A DNA stretch of 64,000 bases from Phialocephala subalpina (GCA_900073065.1 FJOG01000005.1:372001-436000), one strand, 5' to 3'. Positions 1 through 12,157 are shown, numbered from the stretch's first letter. Notes: generated by a model from the letters alone, not told the origin. Numbers and translations: made by a program.

Positions 1-2
1 AT

Positions 3-1019
3 CGTTACGAGACCAATCGACTAAGGAACATTGCTCGATTTTTTGGGCATCTCCTCAGCTCCGATGCTATTGGTTGGCATGTAATGTCAAACATCCACCT
101 GAACGAGGAAGAAACCACATCAAGCAGTCGTATCTTCATAAAGATCCTATTTGAAGATCTGTCTGAAGCAATGGGCATGAAGAAACTGCAAGCTCGTCTC
201 AAGGATGACATGCTACAGCCTTATTTTGAAGGAATCTTCCCCCACGACAACCCTCGCAATACGAGATTCTCCATCAACTACTTCACGTCGATTAAGATGG
301 GCGCGCTGACTGAGGAGATGAGAGAATATCTTCAGAACATGCCAAAACCTGCTCTACCAGCACCACCACCAGTCGCCGATGACTCAGACTCCGAGTCGAG
401 TTACTCCTCGTCCTACAGCAGCCGGTCTTCAAGATCTCCTTTTCCACGGCGGTCCCGGTCTCGATCAGGGCCACGCTCAAGACAGAAGTATTCTACGTCT
501 CGGTCTAGGTCTCGATCAATTAGTCGGTCTGTAACTCCATCGGAGAGGGGACGTCCAAGGAGCCTGACCGATTCGCGTTCACCACCACGAGGACGACCAA
601 GATCCGTGACTCCTCCACATAGACGGTCTTATTCGAGATCTGCGACTCCTCCACGAAGGCGGGCACCTTCGATATCCGTCACCCCTCCTCGCCGACGGGC
701 ACTTTCAAGATCTATCACACCGCCTCGGAGGCGAGCGCTTTCGAGATCTGTTACCCCTCCCCGACGACGGGCATCTTCCAGATCCATTACTCCCCCTCGG
801 CGACGAGCACCCTCTAGATCTGTTACGTCCCCTCGAAGACAAGCACGTCCGAGGTCCATTACCCCTCCCCGAAGACAAGGACGGCCAAGATCTATCACTC
901 CTCCTCGCAGACGAGGCGATTCACTGTCCCTCTCACCCGTGCCTAGACGAAAGGCTCCTCGCAGCGATCGATCGGATTCGGGATCACCACGCCCACGAAA
1001 GAGAAGACGACCAAGTTAG
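3..1019 (+). CDS. CWC22: Pre-mRNA-splicing factor CWC22, C-terminal part (5' truncated by window)
   Basis: The reading frame is already open at base 3 and ends at TAG 1017-1019, so the gene starts upstream of the window. The first ~110 residues look like the end of the CWC22 MA3 domain ([17 protein letters not shown], then DAIGWHV and [16 protein letters not shown]). CWC22 is a spliceosome component that, in known systems, recruits eIF4A3 to the exon junction complex. After the MA3 domain come a Ser-rich stretch and a long RS-type tail. The tail contains nine 12-residue units of the type [12 protein letters not shown] (positions 609-932) and ends in a basic KRRRPS. The tail is typical of nuclear SR-like proteins and is presumably disordered and phosphorylated. 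No intron is visible. Family assignment is firm; the length of the missing N terminus is unknown. Confidence 0.85.
   Translation, partial: RYETNRLRNIARFFGHLLSSDAIGWHVMSNIHLNEEETTSSSRIFIKILFEDLSEAMGMKKLQARLKDDMLQPYFEGIFPHDNPRNTRFSINYFTSIKMGALTEEMREYLQNMPKPALPAPPPVADDSDSESSYSSSYSSRSSRSPFPRRSRSRSGPRSRQKYSTSRSRSRSISRSVTPSERGRPRSLTDSRSPPRGRPRSVTPPHRRSYSRSATPPRRRAPSISVTPPRRRALSRSITPPRRRALSRSVTPPRRRASSRSITPPRRRAPSRSVTSPRRQARPRSITPPRRQGRPRSITPPRRRGDSLSLSPVPRRKAPRSDRSDSGSPRPRKRRRPS
609..932 (+). repeat. 36-bp coding tandem repeat (TPPRRR/SRS units) in CWC22
   Basis: Nine consecutive 36-nt units begin at 609, 645, 681, 717, 753, 789, 825, 861 and 897. Each encodes a 12-residue unit of the form T-P/S-P-R/H-R-R/Q-x-x-S/P-R-S-I/V/A. 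The units differ at many third positions and at two or three residues, so the array is old enough to have diverged while protein periodicity was retained. Confidence 0.85.
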
Positions 1020-2620
1020 AATGGGACACTGGGGCAAAATTGTAGGTGTATAGATAGGCAATGTACTATTGGTCAAGACTCCAAACTTTTGATCGTCTAC
1101 CGCGAGTTCTTGCTACGCGTCGGTATGGTACTTTGCGACGTGAATGTCCCCTTTCCTAGCCGATGTTTGAGTTATGTGTTTGCAGTTCAGAAGTCGTCAA
1201 GTGACCGCTTAGGATATCTCACAGTTAAACCAATTTAACAATTCTAATTGAGATTCATGTTTTATATGCACGTCTCTAGTTCAAAGATAGAAATTTCAGA
1301 ATCCTATGAATCGAGCTTTGTACTTTTAGCTTTCCTAATACATAATTTTTCAATCTATATTCCCAAAGCTCGCCAATGGCTTTTCACTTCACGGGATTTT
1401 GACTAACTGAGACTCGGGATCGTTACTCAGCAGGTCACATCGTCTCCATAAATGGCCTTGCCGATCCTTGAGGGAGATCATTGGATGGAAACTCGGACGA
1501 AAGACGGAGTTATGCGGGTTATTTGACAAAGCAAATTCTCTGCAATCAAGTGGAGGCGCTTTCAATAATCGACAAGCGCTGCTGCTGTTCCTTGATACCG
1601 GTGACGAAAACCGGAACTTCCAAGACATCGAACCGCCTGTACTGTCAACCATTCTCCACACGGAAGGTCAATAGCCAGCGAGTAGGAGAGTCGATTGAAG
1701 TTCCCATAGAAGTAATGGAAGGTCGAGATGCTCTGGCAATCTTCCACCCAACGTCCAACCCTGTCTGGACGTACATGTCATCTGATTTGAGCGCCTTGTG
1801 CCAGGTGGGCGGGCCATCACGACTTCCGCCCAGTCTCGCCGCCAGCTCAGGTGGTCTGCCTTTCGCGGAGAGAGACGAACGATTGGGTAATAAATGAGGC
1901 GAGGCTGACGTTTGGTGGTGCGAAAAGGCCCTGGCCGGCTAAGCCACTTTTGTTTAAACTCCTTGGCGGGTTGTTATTCAGCGGGATCTTCCTCTCACCT
2001 CCGGCTTACAAAGATCTTTCTGAACCCATGCACCAATGCGAAGCTCAATCACTCCCCACGCGAAAGCGAGGCGTCGCTGTCAATTGGCGACTCGGCACGC
2101 CTGTACACTCCCGACGGCGAGCCTTAGTATTATTAACTAATTGAGCCATGTTTGGTGCACTCTTGACCGGCTTTCGCAGCTTGTCAGCCAATATCCCTTA
2201 CCCCTACCGACCATCACAGGGCAGACGATAGTCATGTAGTCGCAAAGCCTAGACGCAGAGTGCTCAGTGCACAAACTCATTACACCTGCTTCTGAGGCGG
2301 CGCATTTCACTGTATCTTTCTGTCTTCCCTAGTTTCCTTAACTCAATGGTACATCCGCTCTTTCAGGAACAGATTCCTGCGCGAGCGCCGGATCGGATTT
2401 GGAGGTGTGTAAGCAAGTGAATCTTATCAAATTCCGTGGTTCCTTCATCCAAATCATGTAACCTATTCTGACAAACGTCAAATGCCCAGGAACCATTGTT
2501 ACGCAGATTTGCGCCCTACGAAACTCAAGACTCGGCCAATCCTGCGAGGGACCTCAGGACGGATGGAGAGACTGCTCGACAAGCCTTTAGTAAGACATAG
2601 GTTCTGGCAGTGTAGTGGTG
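1020..2620. other. Intergenic, 1.6 kb
   Basis: This lies between the CWC22 stop and the next gene. Only short overlapping open frames without recognisable protein character are present (for example 1481-1897). The last ~150 bases before 2621 read as protein-like in one frame, but no splice pair joins them convincingly, so part of an upstream exon of the next gene could be hidden here. Confidence 0.4.
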
Positions 2621-4826
2621 ATGGATGCTCGAGAGCGGGTTGATTCCCAATCACGTCAGCCGAGCATCAAACGTCCTTGGGATGAGGATACAATACAGCC
2701 AGAGAGCGCCAAGAGCTGGCACGGTACTGGGCTACCGTTACCACCAATTGAGGTTATACCATTCCGCAGACCGTCGCTGTCCCGGTCCGCTGGGCTCGAA
2801 GGCACTTTTCAGAGTCGATACGGCGCAGAGTTGAGAGATGGGGGAGCGAAGAGACCAAGATACGAAGACCATGATTACAATTCCCTTTCGCGGGAAAATC
2901 TGGATTTAAACGGCAGGATTCTTCAGACGCAGACTTCCCGTAAGTTGCAGCAGCCTACACAGCCAAGCCAATGTCTAACGCCTCGTCCAATATTTAGATT
3001 CAATATATGATCAAGCAAGAAGCTCTCAAGAATTGCCTAGCTTCCGCCCACTGCAGCACAGTGGAAGTCGTGAGGGGTGGGGAAGGCAGATCGAGGACCC
3101 AGGGGAAGCTGCAGGTTCTCGAGATACTGCCAGTCTATGCCCGAGATGCAGGAGGCTTACCACACAGCGTCAAGACTCAGAGGCAGTCGATTCTTGCGAG
3201 GACTGTCTTAGAGATCCCGAGCTCGTTCTACTGGTAAAGACTGGATGTGAGTTGCTGAGTAATGCCTTCGATAAACTGGCCCGACAAGAAGCGAGACTTG
3301 GGCATTCGTCCGTCGGCCTCTCACTCTCTTCTAAGGTGAGTCTATAGGTTTTATGCAGCTCTTCCCAATCCTCCCTGTGTTCTATCATTTTTGTGGAGGT
3401 CACCCTCACCTCCCACTTCTCACCGACCTAGGCATGAACGGAGATGCTGACACAATTTTGTAATCAGGCATCTAGCCAGCGTGAACTTATTTCACCCGAC
3501 TGCCCACCGATAGAACTCGGTTTAAAACCTACTCTCAACTGGATGCTGGGAAGGATACACCAAATAAATGATATTTCCGACAAGCTGGTCCAGCATGTCC
3601 TACAGTCAGGCTCACAAGATATTGACAGAAATATCATCAGTACTAGGATGGGGGTTCACGATGGTCTTGTCGACATCATGAAACGCCGTATCGATGCTGA
3701 GTCGGACGACCCTTCCAGGTCCGTCAACGATGGAGTTGATCCTTCATCAGATCCAAGACATCTTACCGGAAGAAGATCCGTCGCATCGGCACTGGCAAAC
3801 AATGACGACTATCATCCCATGGGACCACTTTCTAGTCTAGAGGGACAGAGTCAAAGAGGGTCAATTATGAATCCTCCACCCGCACCCAATCGACAGCTAC
3901 CCTCGCCTCCCGGGCGATCACTTCCCTCTCCGACCTCCATCAATTTTCCGTCGCCTTCTGCTGGTTCTTATGGTAGCTCATCACATCCTGTGAACCTCCC
4001 GCCACCTCCGGGTCTTCAACCATCCCAGCATCCCTATTTACCCTCCATCGGATCCTCGCACTCGCCTGACGCTCTTCAAGCACATTCCGCAGCTCTCCAG
4101 CATGAAGTTTCGGTTCAAAAGATCGCCCTTTCTTCGCTCCAGGGTGAGCATGATAAGCTCCTAGCAGCTTTCTCACGCTCTCAGACACGAGCAAGTGCGC
4201 TGGAGAAAAAACATCAAGTATCCGACACGGAAATTATCAGTTTGACGGAGGAGAAGCTAAGACTGCAATCTCAAGTCGCCGAACTAGAGAAAGAGGTGGA
4301 AGAATTAGCTCAAAGTCGTGATCAATTCAGACAAGCAGCAGTGCAAGAGGGTTCCCAATATGTCGAACTTGTTAAGAATGCTACTCGGCTAGAGGAGATG
4401 GCCGGCGAAGAAAGGAGAGCTTGGGGGAAATTGAAGGCAGAAATGGAGCAAAGGATTGAGTCTCTGACTGCAGGAAGCAATCTGAGGGATGGCACGCACT
4501 CTTCTGGTGTCCCCATTCCAATAATTCGTCCTCTCGATGACGTTGCAACACCTCCGTCTTCGAATGAAGGGCAGGGTCTCGAGGTTGAACCTGCCATCAG
4601 GTCTCGACCAACATCATATCCCATTCAAAGTCAGGAGTCGCATATAGAGCTAAAGGAGGAAATTCGACGTCTCCGAAGTCGATGTGCCGAAGCCGAAGAT
4701 GCCTTGCGTGCTGTCAGAGACGAAAGTCGGAGTATGGAAGGTATTGTTGAGGCACTAGGACTAGCGGGGAAGTCGATCACGGAGCGAGCTGATAGGACAT
4801 TAGGAAGTGTGCCCAGGAGCGATTAG
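2621..4826 (+). CDS. Proline-rich coiled-coil protein with a Cys4 zinc-ribbon-like motif; function not recognised
   Basis: I model three exons, 2621-2939, 2998-3335 and 3468-4826, with GT-AG introns of 58 and 132 nt; the phases agree and the fused protein is about 671 residues. The N-terminal part contains KRPWDED and a basic Ser/Arg stretch. A CPRC-x15-CEDC pair in exon 2 could bind one zinc. A helical segment follows (LKPTLNWMLGRIHQINDISD), then a long Pro/Ser-rich linker. A coiled coil covers roughly residues 430-560 (heptads around LQSQVAELEKEVEELAQSRD), and a short second coil lies near the C terminus. This layout fits a nuclear or scaffold protein, but I do not recognise the family. The start ATG 2621 is the first in frame after an upstream stop; an additional 5' exon is possible. 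Confidence 0.65.
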
Positions 4827-6142
4827 GCTTGAGAAGCCATGATGTTGGTTGGTTGGACTTGTACAAGACCTCTTCTCGTACTGCATTTGTGGTCATTGCA
4901 AGGCGTTTGGAAATCGGTCGGGAGCATTAGGAAAGACTTATGCACAAGATAGTCTGTGGGAAGAAGACCTCGCTGGAATTATCCTCATGGATGTGTATAT
5001 CTGAAGAGTTGCCACTAGGAAGACCTCGATCTTACCTGCAGAAAGAAAAGAGCATTTCATTCCAAGAGTGGGGAGAGTCCAGTCTGGAGCCTGAACACCA
5101 ATGATGTGCCATCCCGTCCGGTTCATCTATGAGGCCCAGGACTCGTCAAGTTGATTAGTCCGACCTGTCACAGACTCTCAGTGACAGATAGACAGGACAG
5201 ACGTGATGGAAGCTTGTTTGTCGTTCATGAATCCGCCGAGGAAATATCGAACCATTTTCATTACTCATCATCACTATCCCTGACCCGGAAATTAGGGATC
5301 CAACTTTATACAAACAAGAGTAGTTCTAGCAACGAAAGCCCTTCTCCACTCTTCTCACAGGTCAGGTCTCACCAATAGCTCTCAGACCCTTGAATATTTC
5401 CGTACTTCAGCTCATCAAGGGCGTGCACACAGTAAATTAATATCGGAGAGCCGCCCGACAGGTTCGCCAATCCAGTGGCACGAAACGGGCCGCTGAGGGG
5501 AGCCCGCAGGCGCCATACAGTTTGTTTCTGCGATTTGGGTCGCCACGAGTCCCCTATCGACATCTGCCACACACCTGTAACCAGACATCTCCGACTGCCC
5601 TCTCAAACCACCTCCAAATGGCCTGAGAAATCGCATGAGCCAGCCACGGGCACTCACCCCAAAACACCGACCCAAAACAATCTCACATCGTGTCGCAAAT
5701 CATCTCCTCAGGCCTCGAGTCCCATTCCCAAGTCGGGAATCGCGTCGTCGGCGCTGCAAGCGTCTGAAACGAGTTCGCAACTCCTTTCGCCTCATGTTCC
5801 AAAAATAACGTGGATATAACCATTTTGTCTGCCCCTTCGTGAGCTAGGACTCGCTATTTTCTGATTTGCTTTCTCGCTATTCCATTCTATTCATCTGTCG
5901 TTGGTGTTATACTTGCGAGAACGAGAAGTTAATTTGTGTCTGTTGAGCGGATATTACCTTTCTTTCGCCCGCAACTCCATCCTTTAAACCTAAAACTACC
6001 TGCACGACGCCCAATAGTCGAAAACTCTCTTACGAGCCTCTCCATTATTTCGAATCGCCTCCCTCGTGATTCGAACCTACATTCAATTCGATCAACTCAA
6101 TCGAATATCCTCAAATACAGACATCCTCAAAAATCAGTCAAG
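4827..6142. other. Intergenic region with 3' and 5' untranslated sequence
   Basis: No supported gene. The open frame 5475-5819 lacks protein-like composition. The last ~250 bases are C/T-rich with many short pyrimidine runs, typical of a fungal promoter and leader for the small gene that follows. Confidence 0.4.
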
Positions 6143-6358
6143 ATGGGACAAGCATTCTCAGGACCCAACGCCTTCAAATTCTTCGGCTTCACACCAAAGG
6201 CCACAGCAGTCCTCCAAGCAAGCCCAATACTGCTCGTCATTCTCGTCGTTGTTCTGGTTGCGAACATTGCGCTGGGTCTGTTGGCGTACTACATTCACGT
6301 CGTAACGAACAAGGTGTACGCGAAGCCTAAACCGGTGAAGGACGCAGCGAAGAAATAG
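6143..6358 (+). CDS. Small single-pass membrane protein, 71 aa, unnamed
   Basis: The open frame extends upstream to 5936, but the ATG at 6143 has a good fungal context (gtcaagATGG), and everything before it is pyrimidine-rich leader. The predicted protein is 71 residues: a short polar N terminus (MGQAFSGPNAFKFFGF), one hydrophobic helix at about residues 28-52 (ILLVILVVVLVANIALGLL), and a Lys/Pro-rich tail ending in DAAKK. The positive tail suggests it faces the cytosol. The KK at the last two positions does not match the canonical KKXX retrieval signal exactly. No intron is visible and I do not recognise the family. A strong start context, one clear helix and a compact charged tail argue that it is real. 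Confidence 0.55.
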   Translation: MGQAFSGPNAFKFFGFTPKATAVLQASPILLVILVVVLVANIALGLLAYYIHVVTNKVYAKPKPVKDAAKK

Positions 6359-8080
6359 GTTGGAGTAAGGATGCAAACGAGGAAATGATGGAGTTGGACT
6401 TTGGGCCGTCGGGGTGGAGTTGGGGATCATTGTGGGAGGAAGAGGGTTGGAGACATGTCCAGTGGCACTACGAATCATTTCAGCGATGTCGAGCGATATT
6501 GGATTGGATCGGAGGCACATGATGGAGTTTCTATCGGGTTGGGTTGGAAAGGGAGATTGAGCCATGTGCTTTCACGGTCCAGGAGTTGGACGTCATAGAG
6601 TGAGACGTGCAGGACACCCCCTTGCTTTTGTTAATAAATTTTGGAGCGATTACCTTCTACAGCGCTGTTCATAATTGAACCTTTTTTTCCAGACATGCTC
6701 TACCGTTTCCTGGATTTCATGATTTGGGTGCAACTCTTGTGTTTCATGCTTTCCTGCCTCACTGCATTGCCACTAGCAAGGCCCAAATAATTAAAAGCAG
6801 GACAAAGAACCCATCCAGCAGAAAGTTCAAGTAAAGCTGGGAGATTAAGAGCACCGCTTATTTGTCGTCACTTTCAAGGTGACAAAAAAGGAGGTAAAAA
6901 AAATAGAATATCCTGGACTGCCCGGGAGTTGAACCCGGATCGAACTACCCAAAGCCTGGAACCCAAGTTCCAGCCATGACACAAAGTGCCATGTGTGCAG
7001 GACATGATACCACATCACTCGCAGCCCGTTTTGATTGATTGATGCTGAGGATCGGCTTATTTAAACATACGGACCTGTTTGGGAACTGGCGAGAAATTGG
7101 GAACGCTAGAGTAGGCGATGGGGATGTGGATGGGCTGGGATTGGGTTAAAGGAGGGGAATGGCGTGATGGGACGAGGCTGCGGAAGTACATTGCTGTTGG
7201 CATAGATAAGCTAGTCCATTGAGGATAATGTACAAAGGCCAGCAAGTGCTGGGACAGTCATTGCCGGTCTGGAGCAAACTTATTTTGGGTTGATCCTATA
7301 TGTGAACCTGAAACAAGTGAGACCTTACAATGCAGTCCTTTTTCTGTATTTGCTCAAACTGACAATTGTGACAGGAGTGTGTGTCGTGGTAGCAAGCACG
7401 ATGATCTCTTCCATAACATGGGCGTAACGGAATTGAAATGTTTGACTCTTGCTACAAGGCTTGAGCTGATGTCATGGCAAAAGGAATTGAGCAGGGGGAT
7501 AGACGGAGGGGAAAGAGAAGATTGAACTCTTGGCCCATGTGAGTTGGTCGTCTTAGGCTCCTGGTTTTGAAATCGAAGTCTTGTTTGTAGAGAATACGTA
7601 GTGATGGGTTCGTATACTATACTAGTGGTTAGCCTTACTGAGAAAGCAACACGTTTTGAGAGCTCTGAAAATCAAATGCAAGAATGATAGTACATCCTAA
7701 AATTGAATGTTCAAAGTACAAGACTCTTTTTCTTGAACTTCGTGTAGCGTAGCAAAAAGAGCGTACTTTGGGAGACGGTTGTTTCACATAACGACTCTCA
7801 ATCAATCTCTCACCTCCAGCCAGCCGCTTCCTCTATTTGTTTGGGATAGGGCAAATAGAGGAGAGAATGTTTCACCCGCTTAGGTGTCCTCGAGCAAAAG
7901 AAAAAGTTGTTGTATATGGTCGTCGATTGATGCTACACACGAAAAGATCGATGCTGCCACCCCAGTCTGATTGTACACCATCACCAATCTCTTCCAGATT
8001 ATCCAGATTCCAAAACGCCCTACGCAATGAATACCCACCAAGCCAGTAAATGCCACCCATTTCATTTTGCAACCTTCTCT
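6359..8080. other. Intergenic, apart from the tRNA-like element at 6914-7027
   Basis: Apart from the tRNA-like sequence on the minus strand I see no gene. Short open frames such as 6401-6598 and 7057-7245 are unsupported. Bases 7837-8080 lie in the 3' flank of the minus-strand MRL1-type gene. Confidence 0.4.
6914..7027 (-). tRNA. tRNA-like Pol III element with an interrupted, unassignable anticodon arm
   Basis: On the minus strand the ends form a 7-bp acceptor stem, GGGCTGC (7027-7021) with GCAGTCC (6921-6915), one pair being G-U. A perfect T arm is present (CCGGG-TTCAACT-CCCGG) with a B box, GGTTCAACTCC. A plausible D arm follows the 5' end (GTGA-TGTGGTA-TCAT). Eight T residues (6903-6896 on the minus strand) follow ~11 nt after the 3' end, as expected for a Pol III terminator. 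The ~70 nt between the D and T arms is too long and forms two extra hairpins, so no standard anticodon arm can be drawn. T8 is replaced by G. It is either a tRNA with an unusual intron or intron pair, or a tRNA pseudogene. Confidence 0.4.
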
Positions 8081-9521
8081 CTAATCATCCCACTCCTCAT
8101 CAAGTTGATCAATAAGACGATTCTCATCTTCATTTCGACCATTTCGACCTCGGCCATTGCTACCACCATTGATGTTCAGTGCGCTATAGCCTCTCCTACT
8201 AGGCATGAAGCGAGCACATGACGAGGTGGCTATGATGAAGATATCCTGGGTAAAAGAGAATTGTTAGTCATTTAGCCAAAATTGAGGAAATTTGAACAGA
8301 CGAGATGTTGGAATGGGTGACGAATAGAATAGAAGTAAAATTTGAACGCCGGAAGTATGCTACTTTTCTATCCTATGATCCGCCGGCATTGTTATGCAGT
8401 ATAATGAGATAGGTATGTGGATGTTTGTACAAGTGACTTTTTGAGCCTCCCATATATGCTTTTGTGGAATGAACCGTCCAGCCATGGGCTAGATCATGAA
8501 AGATGGGTAGATTCCCATGATGATCTTGACATGTAAGATTTCGGAGCCTTTCGACTTGCCGAAGTTCTCACTTCCATCGTAGGTAGTATTCCATCCCGTA
8601 CTGATGTGACCCGAGGAAAGATGCTACGTTTCCAGGCGCTCACCTTTATGAAGCTGCCGATTCCCGCCCACATGCTGTAATTTGGGAGTTGTCTCCATCC
8701 TCTGGCGTGGGCGACGTTTCGTTGGTAGACGATACCGCCGAGGAAGTATACTAGGATGGCGATGATGGCGATGATTCCGAAGACGGCGCCGGGGCCGACG
8801 GATTGTTTGGCGGGTTCGGCGGTGATGCATGCTGCTCTGGAGAGAACTTCGAAGGAATAGGAGCATTCGTCTGGGTCTGTGCCGACGAATGTGGCTACTG
8901 CTTGGGTTGCTAGAGGGTCTTTGTCGCAGTGGAAGGAGATTATGGTTGATTTTCTGCGAGTCGCCGTGGGCTTCTTGCCATCCTCTTCGTCATCATCCCA
9001 GGTTGATCGCTTCTTGTCGCTGCCACCACATGGTGACCCGTTTGTGTATTGGAGAACCAGCCTTCTCCCTCGTAGTGTTAAATTTGAGGACTCCTGTCTG
9101 CAGAAGTGTTAAAGGGGTATCTCCGAGGCTCGATGTCTTTAGCCTACCCAATGGAATATATCTTCGACCCAAACGTGTACTGTGCGCTGACATTCTGCCA
9201 TAACTTCTTGTTCACGCCTTCGAAATCCTCCTTCTTTTCTATAAGCGGGGCGCAGATGTTGAGTGTGAAATTCGCCTTGTTGTCATGATAATCGTATCCT
9301 CTCGCATGCCAATCATTTATCTTCTCTCCTTTCGCTACCTTCTTCCCCGGCTCCAGAGGCAATACCGATAGCGGCCTCAAATCATAGAATGCGCCAGTTG
9401 ATGAAGCGACTGTACACGGCTCAGGGGTCTTTGCTTTGTCGTCGGAGGAGGCTGCTGCGTTCACCCCGCTATGTAACGCAAGTGCGAGGAGGAGGGTGCT
9501 CGGGAAGGATGGAAACTGCAT
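8081..9521 (-). CDS. MRL1: Mannose-6-phosphate-receptor-like vacuolar sorting receptor (Mrl1 type)
   Basis: Exons on the minus strand are 9521-9148, 9097-8644 and 8245-8081; introns are 50 and 398 nt and phases agree, giving 330 residues. The protein starts with a signal peptide (MQFPSFPSTLLLALALHSG). A Cys-containing lumenal domain of the MRH fold follows (CTVASSTGAFYDLRPL, NDWHARGYDYHDNKANFTLN, TNGSPCGGSDKKRST, FHCDKD, CSYSFEV). A transmembrane helix follows (VFGIIAIIAILVYFLGGIVY). The cytosolic tail ends NRLIDQLDEEWDD, an acidic cluster typical of this family. It should cycle between Golgi and endosomes carrying vacuolar hydrolases, as proposed for yeast Mrl1. It is transcribed divergently from ERG24. 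Family assignment is strong; ligand specificity is not shown by sequence. Confidence 0.85.
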
Positions 9522-10567
9522 ATTGAAGCAGGTGATGGTCGGTACAAAGCGCCTTGAGGCGCAAGTGAAGGGAAAAGCGTATGCTGTGACGGTCTTGAAT
9601 GATGTAGTTGTAGAAAATTATGAAACTCGAGGTAGCTGGCAGCTTACTGTCCTGCAGCAATGGTTGTCAGAACCAATCGAAGCTCGATTGCCGAGCAAAG
9701 TCGCAAAGCCACGTCGGACATTTCAGGCACCATGATATAAGGTTTGCACGTGATTATTGGGATGATGAGATCGAGTGCAGGGCAGGACCTGCGTCTTTGC
9801 ATTTTCTAAACATTTCGATATTTGAGGAAGAGGCTTCCGTGACATCCATTCATGTGTGCACGTTTCTAGATCGGAATGCTGTTCTAAACATCCTAGAGCA
9901 CACTTCCAATCAAAGAAGCCTCAACAACCCGACTTTGAAGACTAGATCAAAGAATCTTCAAATGTACGGAAATGCTTCATCATCAAGTTGTCCTTCCGGT
10001 GGCTGAGTTTGCCGTATGAATGGCTGCAGGTAGAAATGCCATATCCAATCAGAAAGATGTCTGTCCGTCGCTCTGATACGGCGCTTTTGAAGCAAGCCGA
10101 TTTGCAACTTCTAAACTCACGATGAAAGCGAGAGGGAGAGCCGTACTGTTCGCATGAGGCAACTGTTGCTGTTTTATAAAGTATGTAAGTTTCAATCTCC
10201 TGGTCGCAGTGAGAACTTATACGTCTCAAGAAGTTTGTCCAGTCTTCGAGATATCTCTGAACTCTAAAGTTCTTCAAGATCTCGACGATCTGCTCTCCAC
10301 CACGGGTCAGGAACACAGAAGCAGGTCAGCACGGGCCGCCTCACGATCCCTGCCATCGAGGCGTCATTGAACGTGCAGAAAAGCGACTCAAACACAAACA
10401 CGAAAACGAACGACCGGGACCCTTTTGCTCCGAACACAAGAAGTGAGGCCATTCAGTAGCCTTCAGCCTTGTGCGAACGAAACTGAAGCTATAAAGTCCT
10501 TGTCCTTGATGGACATTTGAACTCCACACTTCACTTCTTCAATTGAGTTTTCTCTCCTATTCCCAAA
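9522..10567. promoter_or_regulatory. Shared divergent promoter region of MRL1 (-) and ERG24 (+)
   Basis: This 1.05 kb separates two divergent start codons. No convincing gene is present; the open frames inside are short. The ERG24 side ends with a pyrimidine-rich leader (cttcactt...ttctctcctattccc) directly before ATG 10568. I could not identify a clear sterol regulatory element. Confidence 0.45.
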
Positions 10568-12157
10568 ATGGCGCTCAAAGCTTCGAAGACCGTGGTTGCC
10601 AAACACGAAGAGCCCCATGGTTATGAATTTGGTGGACCGTTAGTAAATAAACCAAGATCCAACATTCTGTACTTACAATTATAGACTTGGCGCATTCGCG
10701 ATTTCATTCGGACTTCCTTTTGCTGTTTACCTCTCAACCTTCCTCTGCAACGACATTTCTGGTTGTCCAGTTCCCTCGGCGCTCTCTCCTTCGACCCTCA
10801 CCATTGAGACACTCAAGAAAGATGTAGGATGGCCCGCGGAAGGTATCTCGGGATTGGCGAGCCGGGATGTATCTGCGAAGGTGCTGGGTTACTATTTCTT
10901 CAGTCTGCTACTGCACCGAGTATTGCCAGGAGAGGAGGTGGAGGGAGTTGAACTTACAAGTGGAGGCAAACTGAAGTACAAATTCAACAGTAAGTATTGT
11001 TCCACTTAGGCAAGGACAATTACTTACTCTACCCAGCATGGAACTCATCAATGTTCACTCTCGCCATCCTCGCTGCTGGAACCGCTCTCCAAGGAGCCGA
11101 TTTCCCAGTCTGGACCTTCATCTACGACAACTACCTTCAAATCATCACAACAAACATCCTTATCGCCTACGCCCTCGCAACATTCGTCTACATCCGCAGC
11201 TTCAGCGTCAAGCCAGGCAACCCCGAGCACCGCGAACTAGCAGCAGGAGGTCACTCAGGAAATATGCTCTACGACTGGTTCATCGGCCGTGAACTCAACC
11301 CCCGCATCACGATCCCCCTCTTGGGCGAAATCGACATCAAAGAATGGTGTGAACTGCGTCCCGGAATGCTAGGTTGGATCATCTTGAACTTCACATTCAT
11401 CGCACATCAATACAAGACCTACGGCCTCGTCACAGATTCCATCCTCCTCATAACCGGTTTCCAAACCCTATACGTGCTTGATTCATACTGGATGGAATCC
11501 GCAATCCTGACTACGATGGACATCACAACCGATGGATTCGGATTCATGCTCGCGTTCGGAGACCTTGTCTGGGTTCCTTTCATCTACAGCATTCAAGCAC
11601 GCTATCTATCCGTGTACCCTCTCTCTCTAGGTCTTACTGGATCCCTAGGTGTCCTTGTACCGTTAGCAGTAGGATACTACATCTTCCGCTCTGCCAATAA
11701 TGAGAAGAATCGTTTCCGAAACAATCCTAACGACCCAAAGGTGTCTCACTTGGATTTCATAGAAACAAAGTCAGGCTCGAGACTTCTGACTTCAGGGTGG
11801 TGGGGAACAGCTCGTCATATCAACTATTTCGGAGATTGGATCCAAGCTTGGGCTTATTGTCTCCCAACGGGTCTTGCAGGCTATCTCGTGAATCATAGCT
11901 CTGTTGCTCCTTTAGCAGGACAATCCGCTGTCGATGGATCGTATATCTATCAGAGTTCCGGTGTGCATACTGAGGTTCTACAAGGTGCGGCGAAGGGGTG
12001 GGGAATGCTATTTACGTATTTTTATTTGGCGTATTTTGCGATATTGTTGGTTCATCGGGAGGCGAGGGATGAGGCGAAGTGCGAGAGGAAGTATGGAAGT
12101 GATTGGAAGAGGTATTGTGAGAAGGTTAGGTATAGGATTATTCCTGGTATCTATTGA
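10568..12157 (+). CDS. ERG24: Delta(14)-sterol reductase, ergosterol pathway
   Basis: Exons 10568-10638, 10685-10989 and 11037-12157 (introns 46 and 47 nt) give 498 residues. The enzyme reduces the C14-C15 double bond of sterol intermediates with NADPH in the endoplasmic reticulum, after the CYP51 step. It is a multi-spanning membrane protein. Diagnostic segments are RSFSVKPGN, GNMLYDWFIGRELNPR, LLTSGWWGTARHINYFGDW and the C-terminal HREARDEAKCERKYG ... YRIIPGIY, which are signatures of the ERG4/ERG24 family. The length is normal and no catalytic segment is missing. Short first exons and small introns are usual for the gene. It is a known target of morpholine fungicides in other fungi. Confidence 0.93.

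Noticed and set aside
3432..3467. Alternative acceptor (ctag at 3431) for intron 2 of the coiled-coil gene
   Set aside because: It keeps the phase but the second codon is TGA; the acceptor at 3467 is required.
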